Source of the DNA: Clostridiales bacterium UBA7573
GTDB taxonomy: Bacteria > Bacillota > Clostridia > Oscillospirales > CAG-272
Length of the DNA stretch: 17,794 nt
Direction: 5' to 3'
NCBI GenBank assembly: GCA_002477905.1
Contig: DLLB01000049.1
Coordinates: forward strand, 1-17,794
Below are positions 7,368 through 14,935 of this stretch, in pieces (positions within the stretch are counted from its first letter, which is position 1; every line of letters starts with the position of its first letter). The position numbers and the translations under genes were made by a program. The notes beneath the pieces were generated by a model. The model had not been told where the DNA came from. It saw only the letters and a program-made list of their open reading frames with translations, and made no database searches.

Positions 7368-8696
7368 TTAGGCTCCTGTTCCGGACATAAGTGTCCATGT
7401 TTTGGTTTCTTCTTTGGGAATTTGCAGATTGGTGCAGGCTTGTGCGTTTGCGGCGTCTAAGGTAAGCTCGTAATCTCCGTAAAAACCGCGGAACCGGAGC
7501 ATACCGTCGGCATCCGTTTCGGCAGTCGTTTCCGTGTGCCACTCCCGGCAGATCAACTGTTCCAACCGTTCATATGCCGGTTTGGGGGAGAAATCATGGC
7601 AGAGCAGCCCGCCGCAATAGTAATCCTCATTTTGTTTGGGATTGACAAAGGCGTACCCATCTGCCAGATTCCACCAGACAATAGAGGATACCGAAGGATG
7701 TGCAAACCAAACGCGGTACAGATTTTCTACCATGTCTGCCTGCATCTGCAACTTGGCGGGATCGTATCCATAAGAGGGAACGGTAATCTCGGAAATGTGC
7801 AGTGCCGTGCCAAGCTGTGCGTAGCAATCCAACATAGACCGCATATAGGCGGCGTTGATCATCGTACCGTTTTTTGCAACCCGTGGTAGGTCTTCTTCTT
7901 TGCGGAACAGATGATACTGAATGCCGATCCCGTCCACTCTTGCCCCTTGTGCCATCAGTTTTTGCGCTTGCAGATAGACAGCGGACATCTCGCGGTAGTA
8001 GTTACCGAAATAAGCGTTATAATCATTTAAGATCAAGTGGTTATGCGGGAACCATTTTGTTGCGGCAAGCCATGCGTGCGTGTCATAATTCAAAGGCATT
8101 TTGGCAAGTCCCGGCGCAACGGTGCATTCGTTTGTGACATCCCATACGGGAATCTGATCCGCATACCGCTTGGCTAAAATCTCAATGCGTTCCAAAATGG
8201 CGTGCAACGCGTCCTCTTTGTCGCTTGGGAACCAGGTCGGCAATCCGATGTCCTCGTTTTGCCAAAGCATATTATGTCCTTTCGGCTCACATCCCACGCG
8301 TTTGCAGAATTCCAATGCCTCGTCTGCCGGCGGACGGCGGTAAATATAGGGACTGCCTTTGTCAAAGCGCAGATGTCCGCGCGTCGGCTCATCATCGCGC
8401 CAATAAAATGCGAGTACGCCTTGGTTGAATAACTTGGCAAACAGGGATTCATATTTTTCCCGTGCCGCGTCCTCCTTTATCACGTCGGCGAGAAATGCCG
8501 TAGAACCGAATTTGAACGCGTGTTTGGTTTGTGTAATCCGGACCTTTTTGCAAGCCATAGGCTTTCCGTTCGCGTCAGTTACGCGCACAGAGAAGTCGCC
8601 CTTGCGGTTTTTTTCAATTTCTGCCTGTACGGTTTCAAACAGACCGTTTTTCTTCAGATCGATACCGGACAAACAGTCCAATTCGTACTGTCCCAT
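7368..8696 (-). CDS. GH10-like glycoside hydrolase, cytoplasmic (copy 2)
   Basis: 442 residues, paralogous to the product of 5064-6407 over its whole length. The N-terminal sandwich segment contains NRKGDFSVRVTDANGKP and ITQTKHAFKFG. The GH10 barrel has WDVTNE (acid/base Glu190), LHISEITVP (nucleophile Glu303), GHNMLWQ (138-146, the GHxLxWH segment), GIQYHL (258-263) and IVWWNLADGYAF. The C-terminal mini-domain has LRFRGFYGDYEL. This copy is closer to canonical GH10 at the WDVxNE and GHxLxW motifs than copy 1. No signal peptide or membrane segment. ATG at 8694-8696 follows AAGGAGGAAAG, and the gene lies 12 nt after the enolase-superfamily gene. The barrel and catalytic pair support retaining glycosidase activity. 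Whether the substrate is a xylo-oligosaccharide is unknown. Confidence 0.9.
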   Translation of the reverse strand: MGQYELDCLSGIDLKKNGLFETVQAEIEKNRKGDFSVRVTDANGKPMACKKVRITQTKHAFKFGSTAFLADVIKEDAAREKYESLFAKLFNQGVLAFYWRDDEPTRGHLRFDKGSPYIYRRPPADEALEFCKRVGCEPKGHNMLWQNEDIGLPTWFPSDKEDALHAILERIEILAKRYADQIPVWDVTNECTVAPGLAKMPLNYDTHAWLAATKWFPHNHLILNDYNAYFGNYYREMSAVYLQAQKLMAQGARVDGIGIQYHLFRKEEDLPRVAKNGTMINAAYMRSMLDCYAQLGTALHISEITVPSYGYDPAKLQMQADMVENLYRVWFAHPSVSSIVWWNLADGYAFVNPKQNEDYYCGGLLCHDFSPKPAYERLEQLICREWHTETTAETDADGMLRFRGFYGDYELTLDAANAQACTNLQIPKEETKTWTLMSGTGA

Positions 8697-8708
8697 TTGC
8701 TTTCCTCC

Positions 8709-10073
8709 TTAGCTCCAGATTCGGTCGTTGGAGAATTCTTGATTCCATGCGTCCGTGGATTCCCACATGCCGGGGATGTTCGGATTGATATGCTGACGAA
8801 GCACTTCTTCGTTGAGATCGTCAAACCCAAGTCCGGGTTTGGTAGGAACCTGGATAAATCCGTTGGCAAAAACGGGGTTCGGGATCCCTTTGACCATGCT
8901 TGCCCACCACGGAACATCCACCGAGTGGAATTCCACGGCAAGGACATCCTGCATTGCCGCGGCAGTCTGCACCGCCGCCATGCAGGCAACCGGACTTTCC
9001 GCCATATGCACCGCGACGGCAACGCCGTTCTCGTTTGCCATATCCGCGATTTTCTTTAATTCCAAAGCGCCGCCGCAGGTGAGAATATCCGGATGAATGA
9101 CAGAAACGCCGCCTGCTTTGATCAGTGTTTCAAAGCCCTCTTTGAGATAAATATCTTCCCCCGTGCAGACCGGAATCGTGGTGGAATTGCGCAGGCGAAC
9201 ATACTGATCCGTGTACATCCACGGAACCATATCTTCGATCCATGCCAGATTGTACGGCCCCATCCGTTTTGCAAAGCGGATGCAATCTTCGACGCAGACA
9301 TGTCCGAAATGGTCGATGGCAAGGGGTACCTCATAGCCGATGACTTCCCGCACCTGCCGGACATAGTCCTCTAAAACGTCCAGTCCGTGTTCGGTCAGAT
9401 GAATGCCGGTAAACGGATGCGCAGTGTGAACAATGCTGTAACTTTTTTGATGTTTCACCATGTCCGCAGTTACCGAACCGCCTTGTACGTTGAGAATGTG
9501 CGGTGCGTATTTTTTCATGTCGTCAATAAATCCGAGCGGTGCGTTGAGTGCCCCCGGTTCATCCATCAACAGTCCGATTCCGAGATCCATTTTCAAGAAG
9601 GTGAATCCCATCTCCAGCCGTTTTTTCAGTGCCAACCCCATATCGTGCCCGGTATGTTTTCCATCTACATCTGTATCGCAGTAAACGCGGACCTCGTCGC
9701 GGAATTTGCCGCCGAGCATCTGATACAGCGGTACCCCATAAGCTTTCCCTGCAAGATCCCACAGTGCAATTTCAATGCCGCAGACGCCGCCGCCTTGTCT
9801 GGAAGGTCCGCCGAATTGCTTGATCTTGCGGAAAATACGATCCACGTCACACGGATTTTCTCCCAAAATGCGGCTTTTCAGCATCAGCGCATAAGTTTTG
9901 CTGGAAGCGTCCCGCACTTCCCCATAGCCGACCAACCCTTGATTGGTCATAATTTTGAGCAGCGTGCATCGTTTCGGTGCACCGTCGATGTCTACAAACC
10001 GCATATCCGTAATTTTGAGTTCGGAGGGATTCGAGCATCGGTTGAAGTTTCCCATCACCATAGAGTCCTGCAT
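8709..10073 (-). CDS. Enolase-superfamily (mandelate racemase/muconate lactonizing) protein, putative acid-sugar dehydratase
   Basis: 454 residues, cytoplasmic. The N-terminal capping domain (about 18-130) includes SRQGGGVCGIEIALWDLAGK and LYQMLGGK. The barrel places Lys161 (FLKMDLG) on the second strand. Metal ligands are Asp254 (AIDHFGH), Glu280 (WIEDMVPW) and Glu306 (TGEDI), with the likely Asp329 (HPDI) and His356 (VAVHMAESP) dyad after them. Enolase-superfamily enzymes abstract the proton alpha to a carboxylate; many with these features dehydrate aldonates or uronates to 2-keto-3-deoxy acids. The protein is about 50-70 residues longer than typical family members, with extra sequence between the second and third strands (about 165-250). 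ATG at 10071-10073 follows AAAAGGAGAA. It is the first gene of the five-gene operon and divergent from the araC-type gene. Epimerase activity cannot be excluded. Confidence 0.9.
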   Translation of the reverse strand: MQDSMVMGNFNRCSNPSELKITDMRFVDIDGAPKRCTLLKIMTNQGLVGYGEVRDASSKTYALMLKSRILGENPCDVDRIFRKIKQFGGPSRQGGGVCGIEIALWDLAGKAYGVPLYQMLGGKFRDEVRVYCDTDVDGKHTGHDMGLALKKRLEMGFTFLKMDLGIGLLMDEPGALNAPLGFIDDMKKYAPHILNVQGGSVTADMVKHQKSYSIVHTAHPFTGIHLTEHGLDVLEDYVRQVREVIGYEVPLAIDHFGHVCVEDCIRFAKRMGPYNLAWIEDMVPWMYTDQYVRLRNSTTIPVCTGEDIYLKEGFETLIKAGGVSVIHPDILTCGGALELKKIADMANENGVAVAVHMAESPVACMAAVQTAAAMQDVLAVEFHSVDVPWWASMVKGIPNPVFANGFIQVPTKPGLGFDDLNEEVLRQHINPNIPGMWESTDAWNQEFSNDRIWS

Positions 10074-10160
10074 AAAAAATTCTCCTTTTTTCTACCGCCG
10101 CAAGGAAACAAGCCGATCCGTTTGGGAGAACCGCGTTTTTCCAAGCAGGGATGTTCTTGT

Positions 10161-10230
10161 GAAAAAAGCACTTGACAAGTTGCAGAAAACGGTTTATACT
10201 GAAAAAAGCATCGGGGTTTTCTGCGAAAAA
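10161..10230. promoter_or_regulatory. Putative operator region for the AraC-type regulator
   Basis: GAAAAAAGCA occurs twice in direct orientation, at 10161-10170 and 10201-10210, exactly 40 bp apart (about four helical turns), with a related GAAAAAGTA at 10225. GCAGAAAAC (10182-10190) is also repeated inverted as GTTTTCTGC (10216-10224). These repeats bracket the plus-strand promoter at 10172-10200. The minus-strand operon has only a weak candidate promoter here (-10 TATAAA at 10193-10198, no good -35), as expected for an activator-dependent promoter. Confidence 0.5.
10172..10200 (+). promoter_or_regulatory. Sigma-A promoter of the AraC-type regulator
   Basis: Perfect TTGACA (10172-10177), a 17-nt spacer and TATACT (10195-10200). 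It leaves a leader of about 130 nt before the ATG at 10336. One copy of the GAAAAAAGCA repeat abuts each end, so the regulator may repress its own transcription. Confidence 0.85.
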
Positions 10231-10335
10231 GTACAATATTTCACATCTTGCTTTTAGCATACCCCCTTTTCCCTGATCTGTCATCAACAATCATATGAGA
10301 TTTGCAAACTATTTTACGATTGTGAGGATTTTCCC

Positions 10336-11229
10336 ATGGCATTTACAGAGGGGTACATTCAAGAAACGTCCGCCGGCGGATGGTTGCTTCGGGTTTGGCA
10401 AATGCGGGTGCCGCCGTTTCAAAGACCGTTTCGGGCGCATCATCATGTCCCGTTTGAAATTGTAGAATTTACCCATGGAAACGGCATCTACCAAACAGGA
10501 CAAGCATCTTATGACATTCAGGCGGGCGATGTTTTTGTGTTTGCGTCCAATGAGGTGCATTGCATTACCGAAACCGGCACGGATGGACTGGCATACTGGA
10601 ATCTGCATTTCGAACCGCGGTACCTTTGGGGATCCCGCTATGATAGCCTTTCTCCCGCACATCAGACTTTTTGCAAAGGGCACGCGGAGACTTTTCCCAA
10701 TCGCCTGCCGCGAAACCACCCTGCCACAGAGCAGATCCGACAGTTGCTTTCGGAAATCAGGACAGAGATGGAATCCCAGAAATCCGAATATGGCGTGATG
10801 GTGCGCGGCAGGATCATGGAGATCGCCGTATCGCTTATCCGGGAGCTGGGATATTTTACAGAACAAACGGAAACACCGTTCAGCCCGCCGCGCTTGTTGG
10901 CGATCAAAGCCGCGATCGATTATGTGCTATCCCATTACACCGAATCGCTTACTTTGGAGGAAGTCGCAGAAGCGGCACGGCTGACGCCGAACTATCTTTC
11001 CACGTTGTTTCATAAAACCATGGGTGTCTCGCTGTGGGATTATGTGACGGAGAAGCGGATTGATCGCGCGTTAAACCTTTTGGACAGTGATCAGACGCTG
11101 ACGGTTCTGCACGTGGCGCTTGCCTGCGGATTTAACAGTACCGCCAGCTTCAACAAGGCATTTCGTCTGCGCACCGGTACTACGCCAAGCGCATATCGGA
11201 AATTGGGACTTGGTATGCTGGAATATTGA
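10336..11229 (+). CDS. AraC/XylS-family transcriptional regulator
   Basis: 297 residues. The N-terminal sensing part is cupin-like (about 15-95): AHHHVPFEIVEFTHGNGIY (34-52) and YDIQAGDVFVFASNEVHCI (59-77) match the sugar-binding AraC beta-barrel. The C-terminal double helix-turn-helix runs from about 188 to 290. Helix set 1 is near LTLEEVAEAARLTPNYLSTLFHK and set 2 near TVLHVALACGFNSTASFNKAFR, with the family ending GTTPSAYRK. It would bind DNA repeats and activate target genes on binding a small sugar-like ligand. ATG follows GTGAGGA with normal spacing. It is divergent from the GH10/enolase operon across a 262-bp intergenic region, so control of that operon is the likely role. No transmembrane segment. 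Confidence 0.92.
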   Translation: MAFTEGYIQETSAGGWLLRVWQMRVPPFQRPFRAHHHVPFEIVEFTHGNGIYQTGQASYDIQAGDVFVFASNEVHCITETGTDGLAYWNLHFEPRYLWGSRYDSLSPAHQTFCKGHAETFPNRLPRNHPATEQIRQLLSEIRTEMESQKSEYGVMVRGRIMEIAVSLIRELGYFTEQTETPFSPPRLLAIKAAIDYVLSHYTESLTLEEVAEAARLTPNYLSTLFHKTMGVSLWDYVTEKRIDRALNLLDSDQTLTVLHVALACGFNSTASFNKAFRLRTGTTPSAYRKLGLGMLEY

Positions 11230-11251
11230 ATCGCACGCAATATTAAAATAC

Positions 11252-11288
11252 AAGGGAGGAATCTTGTGCAAAAGATTCCTCCCTTTTT
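11252..11288 (+). terminator. Intrinsic terminator of the AraC-type gene
   Basis: A 14-bp perfect stem, AAGGGAGGAATCTT (11252-11265) with AAGATTCCTCCCTT (11272-11285), loop GTGCAA, ends in TTTTT. On the minus strand the stem is followed by TTGTATTTTAA, so it may also end transcription from the convergent operon. Confidence 0.9.
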
Positions 11289-11336
11289 GGTAAAATTCAA
11301 TTGTGTGGGATGTTAAAACATGTGGAAAATGCCGAT

Positions 11337-12131
11337 TCAGACAGACGGCTCCGCGGTCGCAACAAATAAGACCGGATCCTGACGGAGTCCGAGTGCGGGG
11401 AGCGGTGCGGGATAGGTCGGCGCTTGGGGAAGATGCTTTGGGGAAAGCCGAAGATCCAATGTGTTGGTGCCTTCCTGTAATTGTGCTTCCATAGAGAAAC
11501 AGCCGTTTTGCGGTAAAATTGGTGTGGCTTGATTGACAGAGAGCGTAATGTCGCAAGTATCGTCTGTTTCCAGCTTCAGCACTGCATAGGCAGGCGGAAA
11601 TTTGCATTCATAGGCATAACGATAGCGAATTGCACCCTCGTAAAATGCATATCCCTGTTCCCGTACAGAAGAAAGCGTCAATGCGCGCGGCATTGTGAGG
11701 ATAAACCCATCGCGGCTTGCATCTGCCGCGAACAGACCGGATAACTCTATCACCGGAAGCGGGGTATGCGCGGCAAGCGCGTCTATGCTGCAAGTGATGG
11801 TGTTGACGCCGTCTTTGAGCAAATCGGTAATGTCGTAGATACCGGCATCACCTGTGACGCTTTCCAACATTTGAGGCGTCAGCGGAGATGCATTGCACCG
11901 GATGTCATACCCGACTGCATGTTGCAGGGAGAGATTCAATGCAAAAATCATCGGGGCATTCTGAACGGTAAAATTGTATTGACAGAGTATCTTTTCGGTG
12001 TTGTCTTGGAATGCGACGGGAATCGGTGTAACCGTCGTGTTGTTTCGCAGAACTACGGAAGGTGTCATGCGCAGATTGTTGGGAGATTCCGCCGCGATGC
12101 CAACGCGGCGGAGCAGAGCGGTTGTTTCCAT
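11337..12131 (-). CDS. Orphan beta-sandwich protein resembling the C-terminus of a large glycoside hydrolase
   Basis: 264 residues with no catalytic domain. Two successive galactose-binding-like sandwiches are visible. The first (about 48-118) has FALNLSLQHAVGYDIRCN and GIYDITDLLKDGVNTITC, the classic 'DIT.LL..G.N.I' signature of GH2/GH106-type accessory domains. The second (about 130-232) has GYAFYEGAIRYRYAYEC, TCDITLSVNQ and LQEGTNTLDLRL. The N-terminal SPNNLRMTPSVVLRN also resembles the linker that follows the TIM barrel in such enzymes. The protein may be a decayed remnant or a stand-alone carbohydrate-binding protein. Start: ATG at 12129-12131, with AAAGG about 10 nt upstream; the in-frame ATG at 12161 lacks a site. 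It lies 42 nt after the AI-2E gene. No signal peptide. Confidence 0.65.
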   Translation of the reverse strand: METTALLRRVGIAAESPNNLRMTPSVVLRNNTTVTPIPVAFQDNTEKILCQYNFTVQNAPMIFALNLSLQHAVGYDIRCNASPLTPQMLESVTGDAGIYDITDLLKDGVNTITCSIDALAAHTPLPVIELSGLFAADASRDGFILTMPRALTLSSVREQGYAFYEGAIRYRYAYECKFPPAYAVLKLETDDTCDITLSVNQATPILPQNGCFSMEAQLQEGTNTLDLRLSPKHLPQAPTYPAPLPALGLRQDPVLFVATAEPSV

Positions 12132-12173
12132 GAATTTTATACCTTTCTTTGTCAGGATCATAGGGAACGCGGA

Positions 12174-13601
12174 TCATTTGCGGCGGAACAGAGAAGGACG
12201 CCGTTTCGATTTTGCATGTTGTTGCGATGGAGCCGGATCTGCATCCTGCGGTCCTTGTTTTTGTGGTTCTTCGGACGTGGCAGAATGGGCGGGAGGCGTG
12301 TCATTCGCCAAAGACGGGCTTGTTTCTGTATCTGTTTTCTTTGGTGGCTCCTCTGCATCCGGCATTTCCGATACATCGGTATAGCCGGGGAAATGCAAAG
12401 CGGAACCTTGCGGTGTTTTTGGTGTCGGCACTTCCGGCTCGTCCTCTAGGGGTTCCAGGATCTGACGGCGGTTCAGCCGTTTTTGCATCCATTGGGAGAG
12501 CAGAACATACAAAATCGAACAAATCGGAACCCCCATCAGCATACCGGCAATCCCGCCGATATTCCCGCCGACGGTTACGGCGATGAGCACGGTCAGACCG
12601 GGGAGCCCAACGGATTTTCCGACGACTTTCGGGTAGATGAAATTGCCCTCAATTTCCTGCAACGCAATGATGAATGCCAAAAATACCAGCGCCTTAATCG
12701 GGTTTTCCGTCAGAATCAAAAGCATTCCGCACCCCGCGCCGATGATGGCGCCCACCATGGGAATCAGCGCGCTTAGCAAAATGATGACGCTGATTAAAAG
12801 CGCATAGGGCATTTGCAAGATCAACATGCCGAAGAAACACAGCAACCCTAAAATCACAGCCTCAATAAACTGTCCGGTGACAAAATTGCAAAAAGAACGG
12901 TTGACTAAGACCATGAATCTCCGGAAGCGGTGATACTGCTTATAACTGCATAATGCGGCGCATACCTTATCCGCAAAGCGTAAGACCATTTCCTTTTGCA
13001 ACAGAATATAAATGGCGATGATAAATGCAAACAGAATATTGAACAACTTTCCGAAAACCGAAGTTGCGAATGCGGAAACGGTTTTCCAAAGCGCACTGGA
13101 GCCTTTGTTCAAAAAATCTGTCAGCGGTTTTAACAGATCCGACCAACCGCCGTCATAGGATGGCAGGAAATCAGTCGGCATCCCGCGCCGCAAAAGAAAA
13201 TTCCGGACAGTATCCAATAAGGCGGAGATATGCGTCGGCAAATCGGTTGCCAGTTTGCCGATGGTTCCCGCGATTTCCGGAAGAATGAAAAAGATCAGCA
13301 GCAATAGGAGCGCAATCAGAATCAGAAATGTGGTGGCAATGCTGAGCGGACGGCACAGACGTTTTACCCATCTGCGTTTTTTCCGCCTAAGAAACACAAA
13401 AACCTTGCGTTCAAAAAAAGAAACAAATACATTCAGAACAAAGGCAATGCAGATTCCGAGAATCACGGGAGAAAGTACACGGAGCAGCTTGGACAGCAAC
13501 GACCAGAGCGCGGGAAGATTCCAGACGGCGGCAAAAACCACAGCAGTGAACAGGATCAACAGCAGGATGATCCGGATATTTTTTTTTGAAAAAAAGTCCA
13601 C
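12174..13601 (-). CDS. AI-2E family transporter (PF01594-like permease)
   Basis: 475-residue integral membrane protein. Hydrophobic segments occur near 10-32, 40-62, 86-110, 188-202, 227-300 (several) and 308-372. The order is typical of the AI-2E family: two N-terminal helices, a long soluble loop, then a helical bundle with PMVGAIIGAG, a QEIEGNFIYPKVVGKSVGLPGL segment and VPICSILYVLL. The family covers proposed autoinducer-2 exporters and Na+(Li+)/H+ antiporters; which applies here is unknown. Residues from about 383 to 475 form a Pro/Glu/Asp/Thr-rich disordered tail ending in KSKRRPSLFRRK, making the protein about 90 residues longer than usual. The start is GTG at 13599-13601, supported by AAAGGAG 6 nt upstream. 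It lies 53 nt after folC on the same strand, with a weak hairpin between. Confidence 0.9.
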   Translation of the reverse strand: MDFFSKKNIRIILLLILFTAVVFAAVWNLPALWSLLSKLLRVLSPVILGICIAFVLNVFVSFFERKVFVFLRRKKRRWVKRLCRPLSIATTFLILIALLLLLIFFILPEIAGTIGKLATDLPTHISALLDTVRNFLLRRGMPTDFLPSYDGGWSDLLKPLTDFLNKGSSALWKTVSAFATSVFGKLFNILFAFIIAIYILLQKEMVLRFADKVCAALCSYKQYHRFRRFMVLVNRSFCNFVTGQFIEAVILGLLCFFGMLILQMPYALLISVIILLSALIPMVGAIIGAGCGMLLILTENPIKALVFLAFIIALQEIEGNFIYPKVVGKSVGLPGLTVLIAVTVGGNIGGIAGMLMGVPICSILYVLLSQWMQKRLNRRQILEPLEDEPEVPTPKTPQGSALHFPGYTDVSEMPDAEEPPKKTDTETSPSLANDTPPAHSATSEEPQKQGPQDADPAPSQQHAKSKRRPSLFRRK

Positions 13602-13627
13602 GAAACGCTCCTTTCTTTTTCATCAGG

Positions 13628-13650
13628 AAAACGCAGCCTTCCGAGACTGC
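13628..13650 (-). terminator. Weak hairpin after folC
   Basis: On the minus strand GCAGTC and GGCTGC form a 6-bp stem (one G-T pair) around TCGGAA, followed by GTTTTCC, starting about 5 nt after the folC stop. It is short and the T run is brief, so partial termination before the AI-2E gene is possible. Confidence 0.3.
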
Positions 13651-13654
13651 TTTT

Positions 13655-14935
13655 TCAGAACAGATGCAGTTTTTCTCCGGCTTCCCGGATCTCGGCGTAC
13701 ATATATAAAGAGCCGACAATGATCAGCGGACGGTGTGTTTTCAGCGCGGTCTGATATGCCGCCTGTAAGCCTTCTTCCACGGTGTGGTAGGAGGTGGCGG
13801 GAATCCCGCGCTGCCGGAAAATCTGTGCGTAGGTTTCCGCAGACATGGCGCGAGGGTTGTCCGGCGTGACGGTAAAGACCTCTTTCGCATAACGGGAAAG
13901 ATCAAAAACCATAGATTCATAGTCTTTGTCTGCCATGACGCCGGTTAAAAACAGAACCCGCAAATTCGGAAAGTGTTTCGCGATACTGCGGATGCAGGCG
14001 CCGATTCCCTCCGGATTGTGCGCTCCGTCATAGACCACGGTGGGATTTTGCGAGAGTACTTCAAAACGAGCCGGCCATTTTGCGTGCAAAAGTCCTTCTT
14101 GCAGGGCAAAGTCGGAAATCAAAATGCCTTCTTTTTGCAGAATGGATACGGCATCCAATACCACGGCGGCATTGTACGGCTGATAGACGCCGATCAGAGA
14201 AATGCGCTGATCCAAGTGTAACTTATAATCGAAGGTACAATGTGTCAGACTGCACCGGATATTATGGATCATGGAGCGATCCGTTTCATAATATGGTGAG
14301 CCGACGGCTTGCGCATGCAAAGAGATGATCTTTGCCGCATCCGGATCGTTACCGCCGAACAGTACCGGAACGCCCGGTTTGATAATTCCCGCTTTTTCCG
14401 CGGCGATCTTTTCCACAGTATCCCCAAGAAATCTGGTATGATCCAGCGCGACGCCGGTGATAATGGAGAGCACCGAAGTCGTGATTACATTGGTAGAATC
14501 CAGACGCCCGCCCATCCCGCATTCCAAAACGACATAATCGCATTGCTTGCGTGCGAAATAGACCAATCCGATCGCAGTAATCAATTCAAATTCTGTTGGA
14601 GAGTCCTGCATACTGTCTGCAAACGGTTTCACATAGGCGGTAATTTCTGCAAGCTCTTTATCTGTAATCGGCGTGTTGTTGTACATCATCCGCTCATTGA
14701 AAAAGCGGACATAAGGAGACGTGAATAATCCGGTTTTATGTCCGGCGGCAGTGAGAATGTGGGAGAGCATGACACATACCGAGCCTTTGCCGTTGGTTCC
14801 GGCAACGTGAATGAACCGTAGATTGTTCTGCGGATCGCCGAGTAGATGCATCAGTTTGGTAATACGTTCCAGCCCCGGACGGCTGCCGAGCCAACTGACA
14901 GAGTGAATATAGGCGAGAGCTTCTTCGTAAGTCAA
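13655..14935 (-). CDS. folC: Bifunctional folylpolyglutamate synthase / dihydrofolate synthase
   Basis: 426 residues, the standard length for FolC. It is an ATP-dependent Mur-ligase-family enzyme that adds glutamate to dihydropteroate and/or to tetrahydrofolates, trapping them in the cell. Landmarks: P-loop GTNGKGS (46-52), FTSPYVRFFNERM (71-83), ECGMGGRLDSTN (138-149), DHTRFLGDTVEKIAAEKAGI (165-184) and the C-terminal-domain motif YDGAHNPEG. The start is TTG at 14933-14935. It fits the family N-terminus (TYEEALAYIHS), has AAAGGAAG and GCAGGAA upstream, and overlaps the folT stop as TTGA. A longer in-frame reading upstream would overlap folT out of frame and is not real. It is in an operon with folT, behind the THF riboswitch. 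Confidence 0.94.
   Translation of the reverse strand: MTYEEALAYIHSVSWLGSRPGLERITKLMHLLGDPQNNLRFIHVAGTNGKGSVCVMLSHILTAAGHKTGLFTSPYVRFFNERMMYNNTPITDKELAEITAYVKPFADSMQDSPTEFELITAIGLVYFARKQCDYVVLECGMGGRLDSTNVITTSVLSIITGVALDHTRFLGDTVEKIAAEKAGIIKPGVPVLFGGNDPDAAKIISLHAQAVGSPYYETDRSMIHNIRCSLTHCTFDYKLHLDQRISLIGVYQPYNAAVVLDAVSILQKEGILISDFALQEGLLHAKWPARFEVLSQNPTVVYDGAHNPEGIGACIRSIAKHFPNLRVLFLTGVMADKDYESMVFDLSRYAKEVFTVTPDNPRAMSAETYAQIFRQRGIPATSYHTVEEGLQAAYQTALKTHRPLIIVGSLYMYAEIREAGEKLHLF

Noticed and set aside
9387..10175. Plus-strand 262-codon open frame antisense to the enolase-superfamily gene
   Set aside because: It is fully antisense to a gene with intact family motifs, and its translation shows no recognisable domain. 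It is a shadow of codon bias on the other strand.
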